Shown here: one piece after another, positions 50,488 to 60,750 of the stretch
Layout: each line of letters begins with the position of its first letter
How positions within the stretch are numbered: the first letter of the stretch is position 1
NCBI GenBank assembly: GCA_964036045.1
Contig: OZ038399.1
Location: forward strand, 21,647,170 to 21,711,169
Source of the DNA: Eutreptiella sp. 'Long Island Sound 2002'
Lineage: Eukaryota; Euglenozoa; Euglenophyceae; Eutreptiales; Eutreptiaceae
Direction of reading: 5' to 3'
Length of the DNA stretch: 64,000 nt
The notes under the pieces: model-generated
What the model saw: only the letters and a program-made list of their open reading frames with translations
Told to the model about the DNA's origin: nothing
The model's database searches: none
Position numbers and translations under genes: made by a program

Positions 50488-51435
50488 CAACCTAATGGCC
50501 ATTGGCCAAAATCCTCCTGGCCGGCGTTTATTTACGACTTGCATGGAAGCGTTTGCTCGTCTTATAGGCACAACCATGGGGGAGCACCTGACGCAGAGCG
50601 AGCGAAGCGTGGAGATTTGGCCACCTCCTGACAAAACAACCGTGCTTACCACCAAGGGGTGTTCTCTCTTGAGGGCCGTTTTGGGAGGGGGGAAAGCGCA
50701 GGCCGGGTTCATTCCAATCATTCGGACGAGATGCACCACCCAGCAATCCGCGGTATTGCTGGCAGCTGACGTGCTGCAGGAGCCGGTAGAGGGGAGCATC
50801 CCAAGTGACGCCCTCGCCATATCGGGGTTCGAACCAGCAACTATGGTTCCTCCGCCCCGTACGAAGATTGTCCTCACAATACCGGGCTGCACAGCTGGCC
50901 CACTGAGCAAAGGGCATGCATATGTCGTGCAGGTGTCCATGTGTCTGCACTAGGACCTGTGACCTACGGTCATGATGCCGTATTTATGCCCGCAGGTAGC
51001 ACCCAATAGCAAGGAAATGGTGTGGCAATAGGTCGCAAAGGACTGGGCAAGGGCGTATCATGTTTGACTGTCACTGTGCGCTGCAACGTGCAGCCTGCAA
51101 TTTCAAGATCTGCCCACCGCGATCCCAGCGCCCGCATGGTCGCCGCCACCGTCGCTTGACTGTAGACCCTGCACTTTGCCAGCACCACTGCTTTGACCTT
51201 CAGAATTTGCTCTTGCTGCTCAACGATATCCGCGGCGAGCGCATGCGCGTCCCTGCCTTGAACAGTCGCTGCTTGAGGGCTCTGTGAGCACGGGCCGCTC
51301 CTTGGGCCACAGAGTGGTGTAGCAATGACGGTTGTGAGACACGTATCTAGCTTCCACAGTAGGTTGTAAATTTGGGTGTAATGGTTTCTACTGTGGGGGT
51401 TTTTTGCAAAAAAAAAAAGAAGGTGTAAAGAAACC
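50486..51435. other. Intergenic, no gene recognised
   Basis: Two-strand open frames extend from the microsatellite but show no domain. A B-box-like word (ggttcgaacccc, minus strand) lies near 50825 without a convincing A box. Confidence 0.4.
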
Positions 51436-51497
51436 ACTAGTTGAACCTCGTTTCAACTTTTGTTTGCACCTCCTTTCTTAGGCAGTTTTTCTGTCTT
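51436..51497 (+). repeat. 62-bp interspersed sub-repeat, first copy
   Basis: actagttgaacctcgtttca ... ctcctttcttaggcag ... ttctgtcttt. Near-identical copies occur at 52652-52713 and 54770-54831. The first abuts the start of the 45-bp array. Confidence 0.85.
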
Positions 51498-52279
51498 TTT
51501 AGGCGGACATATGACTCCCCACCATGGGCCTTAGGGCAGGCAGCGGTTTGAGCGGCACTGACCTCCGGACCACCAGTTCTGATGGCAGCGGTTCGAGCAG
51601 CATCGACCTCCAGACCACCAATTTTGGCAGCAGCGTTTTGAGCAGCGCTGGCCTCCAAGGCACCAATTTTGGCAGCTGCGGTTTGAGCAGCACTGACCTC
51701 CAGACCACCATTTCTGGCGGCAGCGGTACGAGCAGCACTGGCCTCCAGACCGCCAATTTTGGCAGCAGCGGTTTGAGCAGCACTGGCCTCCAGACCACCA
51801 GTTCTGGCGGCAGCGGTTTGAGCAGCACTGGCCTCCAGGCCACCAATTTTGGCAGCAGCGGTCTGAGCAGCACTGACCTCCAGACCACTAGTTATGGCGG
51901 CAGCGGTTTCAGCAGCACTGGCCTCCAGACCACCAGTGCTGGCGGCCGCGGTTTGAGCAGCACTGGCCCCCAGACCACCAGTTCTGGCAGCTGATTGGCC
52001 TTGTTCTCCATGTTCGGCAACTATGTGCAGGCCGTCGTGACGGGTGAAGGCTCTGAGGACTGCAGAGGAGGTCGCCCTATTCGCTGCCCAGTGAGCCAAG
52101 GCCTTTGTGCCCAGGCGGAGGCAGACCGCCTGTCCCAAGGACCTGCCCGTAAGCTGAATATGGCCCCAGGTCCAGTCTTGCCAGGCCTGTGGACTATTAC
52201 TGATAGGCTCATGAGTGGAGGCCGCCGGGTGCACTCCTGCTGAAGTGGGCAAAGAGCCCGGCGCGGCCCCTACTTCCAC
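51437..52279 (-). CDS. ORF with 15-residue Ala-rich tandem repeats
   Basis: 280 codons on the minus strand. Residues 1-95 are unique (MEVGAAPGSL..., WTWGHIQLTGRSLGQAV, HWAANRATSSAVLRAF). Then about ten 15-residue repeats follow, of the type GGLEASAAQTAAAKI, predicted helical. The tail is short and basic (LKRQKNCLRKEVQTKVETR). The opposite strand is also open through the array (SSTGLQTTNFGSSGL units) because the DNA period is 45 bp. The minus frame has unique ends and is longer, so it is favoured. No known family. The second copy has a frameshift. Confidence 0.35.
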   Translation of the reverse strand: MEVGAAPGSLPTSAGVHPAASTHEPISNSPQAWQDWTWGHIQLTGRSLGQAVCLRLGTKALAHWAANRATSSAVLRAFTRHDGLHIVAEHGEQGQSAARTGGLGASAAQTAAASTGGLEASAAETAAAITSGLEVSAAQTAAAKIGGLEASAAQTAAARTGGLEASAAQTAAAKIGGLEASAARTAAARNGGLEVSAAQTAAAKIGALEASAAQNAAAKIGGLEVDAARTAAIRTGGPEVSAAQTAACPKAHGGESYVRLKRQKNCLRKEVQTKVETRFN

Positions 52280-53472
52280 TCCCCTTCAGCCGTTGGTCCC
52301 TGCCCATGAGCGCGGCGCCGTGTCTCGGGTAGACGCGGGACAGCTGTGCACGTTGGCGGGACCTGCGGTTGCTGGGGGGGGGGGGGGGTTTGTGCAGTTT
52401 TCTTGTGCTCTGCTTGTGCAAACTGCAGTGGCGGCCCTAAGGCCCATGGGGAGTTTTCTGCGTTGGTTGGTGTTTCGGAGGGGGTTTAGAACTCAGTTTC
52501 CACCCCTCGGGTTCTCTGCTATGGCCAGCGGGTTCCTGATGGCACCAGTGCGTGGCTGGGGCCGGGGGGGGGGGGGGGGGCAGGGAGGGTTGCGGCGGAG
52601 AATGAATACCCAAGTTCTGTGCAGTGTTCTTGTGCTCCGCCTTTTGCAAACACTAGTTGAACCTCGTTTCAACTTTTGTTTGCACCTCCTTTCTTAGGCA
52701 GTTTTTCTGTCTTTACCCGCCCACCCACCCACGGCAGCCGCTCCTCTTCTGGGTCCGGCCATCCGCCCACCGGACCCCAGCCAAGTCTAGTTTAGTAGGG
52801 GGGGGGGGTTGCACCTGCACCCCGCCCTTCACGGGTTAAATGGTTGCGTGTGGTTGGGTCCAGCATGATCACCGCCTCATGTGGCGGCAGTCTGACGTGC
52901 TGAGCGGGAGACCGATTCATCCCCGGGTTCTTGCGTTGGGTCAGTCTCGTCTGTTGACCGCTATGTGCTGGGACTGCGTCCGCGTTGCAGGCGGGCAGCC
53001 ATGGCTCTCTTGGAGGGCGGGGTCAGCTTCTATCGCCGGCATTGGTACAGGCCTTGGTGATACTTTGTACTGCCGTCCCAAGTTCTGTGCAGTGTTCTTG
53101 TGCTCCGCCTTTTGCAAACAAAAAGTGAAAAAAACAACATGTTTTGAGTGCAAATTATTTTCTTTTGAAATTGTACTTAGATATGTGGCATCCTTGAGCT
53201 TCCATGGAGGGGGGGGGGTCCATTTTGTGTGTGTATTACATTGAACATGCATTAAAACTCTTTGGTTTTGTTTCTAGATACTTGCTTTAATTTTTGGATA
53301 CTTCCTGTTAAATCTTTTTTTTGTTCCGCCCGAAACCATCGACAAATGTTCGAGATTGTTTGGCACTTCAAACTCATGGTCTGAGACAATACGTTACCGT
53401 CCTCTTGTACCTACCCGCCATCCTCATAGAGAGGGGGCACAAGGCTGTGGGTTAGTTGGGCGATGCAGCATG
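51486..53472. repeat. Segmental tandem duplication, unit 1 (1,987 bp)
   Basis: Begins ttttctgtctttttagg and ends gggcgatgcagcatg; the same boundaries limit unit 2 (53473-55287). Within it are the 45-bp array, a conserved ORF region, G runs and four copies of a 40-bp word (aagttctgtgcagtgttctt and on). Unit 2 lacks about 170 bp (52907-53079) and about 130 bp (53123-53253) and has an extra block in the array. Confidence 0.9.
51540..51990. repeat. 45-bp tandem repeat array, unit 1
   Basis: About ten units carrying gcagcggtttgagcagcact and cctccagaccacca, with a gttctggcg/attttggca alternation between them. The period is divisible by three, so open frames persist on both strands. Confidence 0.9.
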
Positions 53473-54400
53473 TTTTTCTGTCTTTTTAGGGGGACATATG
53501 ACTCCCCACCATGGGCCTTAGGGCAGGCAGCGGTTTGAGCGGCACTGACCTCCGGACCACCAGTTCTGATGGCAGCGGTTCGAGCAGCATCGACCTCCAG
53601 ACCACCAATTTTGGCAGCAGCGTTTTGAGTAGCGCTGGCCTCCAAGGCACCAATTTTGGCAGCAACGGTTTGAGCAGCACAGACATCCAGACCACCATTT
53701 CTGGCGGCAGCGGTACGAGCAGCACTGGCCTCCAGACCGCCAATTTTGGCAGCAGCGGTTTGAGCAGCACTGGCCTCCAGACCACCAGTTCTGGCGGCAG
53801 CGGTTTGAGCAGCACTGGCCTCCAGGCCACCAATTTTGGCAGCAGCGGTCTGAGCAGCAATGGCCTCCAGGCCACCATTCCTAGCGGCAGCGGTTCGAGC
53901 AGCTCTAGCCTCCAGGCCACCAATTTTGGCAGCAGCGGTTTGACCAGCACTGACCTCCAGACCACTAGTTATGGCGGCAGCGGTTTGAGCAGCGCTGGCT
54001 TCCAGACCACCAGTGCTGGCGGCCGCGGTTTGAGCAGCACTGGCCTCCAAGACACAGTTCTGGCGGCAGCGGATTGAGCAGCGCTGGCCCCCAGACCACC
54101 AGTTCTGGCAGCTGATTGGCCTTGTTCTCCATGTTCGGCAACTCTGTGCGGGCCGTCGTGGCGGGTGAAGGCTCTGAGGACTGCAGAGGAGGTCGCCCTA
54201 TTCGCTGCCCAGTGAGCCAAGGCCTTTGTGCCCAGGCGGAGGCAGACCGCCTGTCCCAAGGACCTGCCCGTAAGCTGAATATGGCCCCAGGTCCAGTCTT
54301 GCCAGGCCTGTGGACTATTACTGATAGGCTCATGAGTGGAGGCCGCCGGGTGCACTCCTGCTGAAGTGGGCAAAGAGCCCGGCGCGGCCCCTGCTTCCAC
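53424..54400 (-). pseudogene. Frameshifted copy of the 15-residue-repeat ORF
   Basis: Same N-terminal unique region and Ala-rich repeats as the ORF at 51437-52279, with extra repeat units (GGLEARAARTAAARN, GGLEAIAAQTAAAKI). Broken by a frameshift near 54055. The tail diverges past the duplication boundary (QKNMLHRPTN...). Confidence 0.5.
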
Positions 54401-55287
54401 TCCCCTTCAGCCGTTGGTCCCTGCCCATGAGCGCGGCGCCGTGTCTCGGGTAGACGCGGGACAGCTGTGCACGTTGGCGGGACCTGCGGTTGCTGGGGGG
54501 GGGGGGGGTTCTGTGCAGTTTTCTTGTGCTCTGCTTGTGCAAACTGCAGTGGCGGCCCTAAGGCCCATGGGGAGTTTTCTGCGTTGGTTGGTGTTTCGGA
54601 GGGGGTTTAGAACTCAGTTTCCACCCCTCGGGTTCTCTGCTATGGCCAGCGGGTTCCTGATGGCACCAGTGCGTGGCTGGGGCCGGGGGGGGGGGGGGCA
54701 GGGAGGGTGGCGGCGGAGAATGAATACCCAAGTTCTGTGCAGTGTTCTTGTGCTCCGCCTTTTGCAAACACTAGTTGAACCTCGTTTCAACTTTTGTTTG
54801 CACCTCCTTTCTTAGGCAGTTTTTCTGTCTTTACCCGCCCACCCACCCACGGCAGCCGCTCCTCTTCTGGGTTCGGCCATCTGCCCACCGGACCCCAGCC
54901 AGGTCTAGTTTAGTTGGGGGGGGGGGGGTTGCACCTGCACCCCGCCCTTCACGGGTTAAATGGTTGCGTGTGGTTGGGTCCAGCATGATCACCGCCTCAT
55001 GTGGCGGCAGTCTGACGTGCTGAGCGGGAGCCCAAGTTCTGTGCAGTGTTCTTGTGCTCCGCCTTTTGCAAACTCTTTGGTTTTGTTTCTAGATACTTGC
55101 TTTAATTTTTGGATACTTCCTGTTAAATCTTTTTTTTGTTCTGCCCGAAACCATCGACAAATGTTCGAGATTGTTTGGCACTTCAAACTCATGGTCTGAG
55201 ACAATACGTTACCGTCCTCTTGTACCTACCCGCCATCCTCATAGAGAGGGGGCACAAGGCTGTGGGTTAGTTGGGCGATGCAGCATG
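53473..55287. repeat. Segmental tandem duplication, unit 2 (1,815 bp)
   Basis: Directly adjoins unit 1 head to tail. Substitutions are few; differences are mainly indels and G-run lengths. The minus-strand repeat ORF is interrupted: blocks 54400-53969 and 54050-53424 are in different frames because of a two-base loss near 54055. Confidence 0.9.
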
Positions 55288-55379
55288 TGCCCTCTCCATG
55301 AGCCACTCCTTCCTGGTGGCTGGAAAAGGGGTGTGTATGTCGTACACCGAAGCCATGTGGAAAATTTGAAAAGCGCCGC

Positions 55380-55546
55380 ATACTTCCTGTTAGTTCGTGG
55401 ATGCTTCCTGCTGATATGCAGATACTTCAGCTAAGTCCTTGATGCTTCCTTTAAATTTTGTGGTGCTTCGCATAAATTACTAGATGCCACTTGTATATTC
55501 CTGGATGCCTATTGCCTATTCCTAGATGCTTGCTGTTAATTCTTCA
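55380..55546 (+). repeat. ~21-bp degenerate tandem repeat, eight units
   Basis: Consecutive units of 20-22 bp start atacttcctgtt, atgcttcctgct, atacttcagcta, atgcttccttta, tgcttcgcata, atgccacttgta, atgcctattgcc, atgcttgctgtt. Most end tYctRg. Two further units lie at 55090-55130 and in the equivalent place at 53278-53320. Confidence 0.8.
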
Positions 55547-57570
55547 CCGGAAATCGCCCCTCTGTGGCGACAGCGACGACAGCGAGAAGCTCACAAATTC
55601 TTGATGCTGTCTTAATTACAAGACGGTGAAAATTTGCACCGTGTTTAGTTCAGAAGTGTAGACCTCTCGAGTAGTGTAGATCACACCGTACCTTAGAAAT
55701 AGGCAGGCACAGCGATGGAGGTCTGTTTGGACCTCCCCAAAGAGATGGCCGAGGTTGCCATGCACAGGTGCCTTTAGGCTATGGGTCAAGGAGGGCCACC
55801 ATGCCCTGGATGTGTAGATTTGGTGCGTTAGCATTCCACCTAAGGCAGCAATGTCACTGCCCAGCCAATGGAACCAGCTGGTGGCCGTGGACGCTCTACA
55901 ACCACACTTTGACGGAAGCATTGTAGGTGACAAGCCAGGGAAACTGACGTCCAGCTCAGGGGAGGGGGGCAGGGGGGGGGGAGCTGTATCCCATCGCAGG
56001 GGGGGGGACCCTGCACGCAGTGGGCCTCCACTGGGCCCCTGATGCGCACGCTACCCGCAACCGACAAGGAATGCGCCCTGCGCACGCACGAACCACTGAG
56101 TGAGGGAGCGTACGTGGTGGACAGCCGGGACAACGCATGGAGAAGCAGGGCACCTCACGCACACAGAAACGCAACGAGGCAGGTTGTGGACGGCCTGAGG
56201 ACGGTGTGTGGACAGCAAAAACAGTCAAACGACCCCCGCAACAACCAGCACAACCCCAATACGCCAACTATTGGGCGCCGCTGACGCTCAAACGGCACAT
56301 CCTGCCACAACCAGCACAGCCTCCGCACACCAACCACTGGGCTCCACGAACGTGGAAATGACACCAGCAAGAGCACCGGCCGCCGCGGCCGACAGAACGC
56401 AGCGACCCGACGCAACATGCGGAGGGAAGAACGGGTGACTGTCCAGGGCGCCGTAAAGAAACAACAACCCGACGGAATGTCACACAGGGGGGCAGCTCCA
56501 TCTCTACTGAGCACTTTGGAGCAAGCTCTTTGGGGCACCCTGCAGTCCTCCATGGACACTGTAAGGGTATCACGCTTCTCCCCCTCCTTTGTGTCAGGGA
56601 CAGGCTGGCATGGTGCAAGCCTGAAGGCACTAAGGGTTTTTGCAAGGGTCCGATTGTGCGCGCACCTGGCTAAGTTCACCCTCCACCAGCCGGTTTTTTG
56701 ACCTGGTGCTGGAGGGTGTGCCAGAGGGCCGGAGGGGTGTCATTTTGTCGGATGAGGGACTGCCTGCAGGACAACCTCTGATGGGAGGTGCTGGGGTGGG
56801 TGAAAACCAGGCCGGTGTGCCAAAGTTGGACCAAAGTCTGGACCAGCGGGCAGTGCTGCACGGGGGCGGGGGGGGGGGGGACCATTTGCCACCAAACTGC
56901 AGGCAGCGGCTGTGGGTAATGGCTCCGCCATGGGGATAAACTTTGAGAGGGCTCCGCCATGGGGATAGACTTTGAGAGGGTTGCAACTGTCCGGTATGTG
57001 ACAATTTACGTCACTATTTACGTCACTCGCATTATTATTTGTGATTTTGGTGACTGCATGACGAAAGAACAGGGATACAGGTGTTTGTTAAGACAACTGA
57101 ACGGAGCAAGCGACGAACAGGTACAAGACCTTGGTGAGCAATTCAGAAATCAAAACTGCAAGGCGTGGCTCCGCAAGAGTGCATTTGCAAGGAGTAGATC
57201 ACGCAGGTAGTGAACAGAGTAGGTCCGCCAGGTGAAACTGGGACACAATGGCATGCTGCATATGGGACCCTCGTTTGTGCTATATGCCTTACCCCTTGAT
57301 CCGGGCTGTTGCCTGAGAACTCACTTTGAACTTGATGGACAGTTTGAGTTGGAAGAAAATGTTTTTGTGACTGCATGATGTGGCAGTACTGTCCAGTCTT
57401 CTCGTGCATGCCCCTGCAATTAGCAAGGCTAAAGCTTTTTCTCTGCAGCCGCCCCCACTTCCCAATACACTCTCCGCTAGATAGGTGGGGTTGTATGGCT
57501 GCTGAGTTGTGGGGATGTACACCCCCACCTCGGGCCCACTGCTCACCACCACACACCTACAGGTCGGACG
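55547..57570. other. Intergenic with small tandem repeats
   Basis: No gene recognised. A 29-bp unit (ggctccgccatggggata and on) is duplicated at 56921-56978. Two copies of tttacgtcact, a CRE/bZIP-like TGACGTAA site on the minus strand, lie in tandem at about 57005-57028, upstream of a 49-codon frame starting ATGACGAAAGAACAG at 57058. Whether these form a promoter and gene is unknown. Confidence 0.35.
56921..56978 (+). repeat. 29-bp tandem duplication
   Basis: Two units with one mismatch (ggggataaact versus ggggatagact). Confidence 0.9.
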
Positions 57571-57774
57571 ATGAAGGGACGTCCCTTGTCTGAATGGATT
57601 GTGGCCCAGAATTGGTCGGAGCCATGGGTGGCCAAATGGTGCGAGGCCATAGAACATGAAGACTGGTCCGTCCAGGAAATGAGCTCATGGCTCGCCCAGG
57701 ACTGGCATCAGAGGGGGTTTGGTTTCCAGGTGTGTGTGTTCGTGTTGCATTTTTATTTCTCTGGTGCGTCGTAG
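57571..57774 (+). CDS. Trp-rich small ORF or exon, unrecognised
   Basis: ATG at 57571 follows an acceptor-like cacctacag by eight bases. The first 53 residues are unusually Trp-rich and protein-like (WIVAQNWSEPWVAKW, EDWSVQEMSSWLAQDW) and end at a possible donor, cag|gtgtgt, near 57729. Beyond it the frame reads a hydrophobic stretch and stops at 57774. It may be an exon of a larger gene, but no partner exon was identified. Confidence 0.3.
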   Translation: MKGRPLSEWIVAQNWSEPWVAKWCEAIEHEDWSVQEMSSWLAQDWHQRGFGFQVCVFVLHFYFSGAS

Positions 57775-58414
57775 GCACTTGCCGTGTAACCTTGTAACCC
57801 TGTACCCCCCCCCCCATCCCCCGCACAACAACAGTGCGTGCACCCTGAAGTACATACCGGCATACATACTAATCCTTTCTGGTAAACCCCCCCTGAATAA
57901 CATGCCTGCTTTCGGCAGTTCATGCGACCTTAACAAACTGTGAACCAGACGACTTCAAGGGATTACAAAAACAAAACAAACAGTTCACCGCCTTCCGAAC
58001 ATTGATTGTGGTGGCACTGGTACTTTGGTGCATGGTAACCCCCCCCCCCCCCCCGCCCAACCCAGAAATAACACCGAACAGTCGGTTTGCTGCAGCTTGT
58101 TATGAACCTCGCAGCTTGAGCAGAGTCTGCAATTAGCCCAAAAGGACCCTGATGTGCAACAAGTGAACACGGACACAGTGGGGTTGTACCCCAGCTGACA
58201 CCAAGGAGTAATGGTCTTCCAAGGCCATGGTACATGAAATAACAGCAAAACACTGCAATTGAAAACACCATCCAACATTTTACAAGACTGTGCGAATAAA
58301 CAAGAGTTTACGGCTCAGAACCACTGAGGATCAGGATCAGGATGTGGGCGAGAGCTCTGGCATCTCCTGGGTTGTCATGCTTTGGGTTGTGTGTGTGGGG
58401 GGGGGGGGGGGGGG

Positions 58415-58454
58415 CACTGCGTGCTGTGCACGCGTTGTGCGTACGCTGTGCACA
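58415..58454 (-). repeat. GCRCGCAGTGC motif, copy 7
   Basis: Units gcactgcgtgctgtg, cacgcgttgtg and cgtacgctgtg, followed by cacaaagtttg; it abuts a G17 run. Confidence 0.6.
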
Positions 58455-58476
58455 AAGTTTGTACAGGACCATACCC

Positions 58477-58499
58477 AAGGTAGGTAGGTAGGTAGGTAT
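58477..58499. repeat. (GTAG)n microsatellite
   Basis: Five perfect ggta units. Complement of the tract at 26265-26287 and also next to a GCGC motif. Confidence 0.9.
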
Positions 58500-58712
58500 C
58501 TTCGCGAGCTCACAATGCCTCTTTTGGCATTGCAGGTAGAAGGATTTACCAAGGGGGCGACCACCCCTCCCACTGCCCTATGGAATGCGCCTCACAAAGC
58601 CGCTCCCGCATTTGACTTGGGGCACTTTTCAATGGGTTTTGAGTTGACGGATAGTCAAACCGTTTATATCATTTAATGGGCTGTACAACAACGATCCGGA
58701 CTTCGTAGAAGA

Positions 58713-58988
58713 GTGGAGGCGTTTCCAAGCGGACAACCAAGGCTAGGAATACAGAAGTGTATTGGCAAGTTGGTGAAGGGTGGGAAGTATCTCATGCCGA
58801 GGGTGATTTTGAAAGAGGTCCAGGACCATTTGCATGAGCATTTCAATATCGGAACACAAGGTGCTGACAAGATGCTAGCCATACTTAAGGCATGGGTCAC
58901 AGACGTCAACCAAAATGTCACGCAGCACTGCGTACATTGCCAGGCCAACAAACTTCGCAATGTAGCGCGAGTTGACGGATATTGCTAG
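58713..58988 (+). pseudogene. Retroviral-type integrase HHCC zinc-finger fragment
   Basis: 91 codons. VILKEVQDHLHEHFNIGT...GADKMLAILKAW...QHCVHCQANKLRN gives H39-x3-H43-x29-C73-x2-C76, the N-terminal zinc module (integrase H2C2) of LTR-retrotransposon or Ginger-type integrases. The spacing, the central DKxLAIL helix and the trailing QANK after the second Cys fit the family. The DDE catalytic domain should follow but the frame stops 12 residues later at 58986-58988, so this is a fragment or an isolated exon. Confidence 0.6.
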
Positions 58989-59021
58989 TTCCTAAAATCC
59001 CAATTTCTCCCAGCAAAATAT

Positions 59022-59066
59022 GCGGCGTGTGCACGCTGTGCGTGCTGTTTGCGTGCTGTGCACAAA
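59022..59066 (-). repeat. GCRCGCAGTGC motif, copy 8
   Basis: gcgtgtgcacgctgtg, cgtgctgtttg and cgtgctgtgc followed by acaaacaccccctggggg. Confidence 0.6.
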
Positions 59067-59604
59067 CACCCCCTGGGGGTGTCAGGAAAGCCGTGTTGTG
59101 GCCATGACAATGAAGGCCAACCACAGCCGCAAGTGTTCAGTATGCTGCCCCTAGGATTCCCAAAGGCAATCAGCTGCTCAGCCACGGGGTTATGTCACAA
59201 GGGGCCATGAATTCAGGAACTTGCAGGCTTGTGCTCTTTACACCCTCTGACCCTCACACATCATTGCGCATCTGAGGGGGGAGCACCTGCCGCGGTGCGG
59301 AGAGTTAGCCGTCTAGCCCGACCAAGCAGCTGTAGATTAATTGGTGGCTAGGCCGTAAGAGCTATAATTTCCCTCTGTGATTAGGACAAGGGTTGGAAAA
59401 ATTGATAATCCTGCCGGGAGACCCCAAACTACGGTGGTGGTTGCTCCCAAGGGCCCATCTTATGTAGTTTCACTTTGGGAGGCGCTGGACAGGGCAAGAC
59501 GGACGGATGTTTGCACAGGTCTTGTACCCAAGAGTTTGCTCTCCTTAGGGGGAATTTAGGGAGGGGGAAGGCCAACCCATTCCGGGTAAACCCGCCAGAA
59601 AAGT

Positions 59605-59629
59605 AGCGCAAGGTGCGCGCGCAGCGCAG
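59605..59629 (+). repeat. GCRCGCAGTGC motif, copy 9
   Basis: gcgcaaggtgcgcgcgcagc preceded by gaaaagta and followed by gatacttcccc, the same flanks as copy 4. Confidence 0.6.
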
Positions 59630-59925
59630 ATACTTCCCCAAGGTCACATGCTAGCACGCTTTAAGCCACCCACCTGAGCAAACAGGCGAGCACCTGACAC
59701 AGCGCCAATTGGCCCGCAGGCTCAGAAGCGGCTTGGTATGTCTTGTGTGGTGATGGAAGAATTGGCTTCTGTGGGCGGCATGCTGTGTTGCTTTGCTCTC
59801 CAGTTCCTCGTGATTTTCGCTCACATGACATGAATGTGCTTCCCTCTCCAACCTCCACACTCTGAACTACCTGCCCCACCCGGGAAGGAGGGGATTTTTA
59901 TCCCCCCCCCCCCCTTGTATAAGCT

Positions 59926-60239
59926 ACGCCCTTGTTCAAGCTACAGTAGGCGTAGGGACCGTAATAATTGTGTACGTAATTTAATTAATTAATTAATTAA
60001 ACGTAGTGCGGCCACATAAGACATGGGTTTGTCGTCACATTTGCCAATTTCAGCATATGTGGCCCCCTGCTGGTGCACCAGGAATTTTTTTTTTAAGTCT
60101 GATGCATCCCATAGGTCCTGAATTGCCAATTTCAGCACATGTGGCCTGCGCATGTGTGTGTCAGCAGTTGTATGTGTTGCACACAAGCCGCGCCCTTGTC
60201 CAAGCTACAGTAGGCATAAGGACCGTAATAATTGTGTAC
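59926..60239 (+). repeat. Pair of ~50-bp direct repeats with nested repeat
   Basis: 59926-59975 and 60189-60239 share cgcccttgtYcaagctacag, taggc, and ggaccgtaataattgtgtac at about 93%. Between them, tgccaatttcagcaYatgtg occurs twice (60041 and 60124). A (TTAA)n tract follows the first copy. Confidence 0.8.
59976..60000. repeat. (TTAA)n tract
   Basis: About five ttaa units, the most AT-rich patch of the window. Confidence 0.85.
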
Positions 60240-60281
60240 ATGGGCGTAGCTTCTAAACCCCGGTCCCATTTAAAATCATGC

Positions 60282-60750
60282 GCGTGATTTTATTTTTTCT
60301 GCGTGATTTCATTTGGCGCGTGATTTTATTTAAACCTTGCATTTTATTTAAACCTTGCGTGTTTTTATTTCTGCCTACCTCAGACACCATGGATTTCCCT
60401 TTTCATTCTTTACTTGCTGATGCACGTGACAATGATGAGCTGGAGGTTGATGACTGTTGGGCTGCTGAAACAGATTCTGATTGTGTTACTGCAAGCTCAA
60501 CCCACGGCGACTCCCAAACCCAAACCCAAAGCCATCCCAAAGCCCATTCCAAGCAAATGTCCATCGCTAGTTTCTTTGGCAGGAGGTAAAGACTTGTGAA
60601 TACACAATGCAGTGTCTCTCTGTGTTTCTTTTGCTCTTGCCCTTGAGGATTGCTTGCAGTTTGTAGCAGTTGACCCGCAATAATGGTGCGTGATTTTATT
60701 TCTACCGTTTTCAATAAAATCAAGCATGCGTGATTTTATTTTTTCTGCGT
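60282..60750 (+). mobile_element. Small repeat-bounded unit (putative non-autonomous element)
   Basis: A 23-bp word starting gcgtgattttattttttc occurs at 60282-60304 and again at 60728-60750. Shorter gcgtgattttattt copies lie at about 60318 and 60685. Between the outer copies sits one 66-codon ORF. The direct terminal copies resemble short LTR-like or tandem-derived ends. No transposase or RT is present. Confidence 0.4.
60389..60589 (+). CDS. 66-residue acidic protein with C-terminal PIP box
   Basis: ATG at 60389 in good context (cagacaccATGg), stop TAA at 60587. The first half is acidic (ADARDNDELEVDDCWAAE), then a Ser/Thr/Gln/His linker leads to the last residues SKQMSIASFFGRR. QMSIASFF fits the PCNA-interacting peptide Q-x-x-I-x-x-F-F exactly and is followed by basic residues, as in strong PIP boxes. 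It could bring a protein to the replication clamp. The end gcaggag|gtaaag also reads as a splice donor, so this may instead be the first exon of a longer protein. No known family. Confidence 0.5.
   Translation: MDFPFHSLLADARDNDELEVDDCWAAETDSDCVTASSTHGDSQTQTQSHPKAHSKQMSIASFFGRR

Larger units (their letters stand above)
57775..58712. other. Intergenic with homopolymers
   Basis: No gene recognised. C runs near 57806 and 58039, a G17 run at ~58398-58414 directly followed by the GCGC motif, and a (GTAG)n tract. Confidence 0.45.
58989..59925. other. Intergenic with two GCGC motifs
   Basis: No gene recognised. Copies 8 and 9 of the motif lie at 59022 and 59605. A C12 run is near 59900. Confidence 0.45.

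Noticed and set aside
50820-50850. B-box-like ggttcgaacccc on the minus strand as a tRNA gene
   Set aside because: No A box at tRNA spacing and no acceptor-stem pairing.
50034-50953. ORFs running through the (CA)n-(GGACAC)n array
   Set aside because: Open only because the repeat lacks stops. Flanking residues show no domain.
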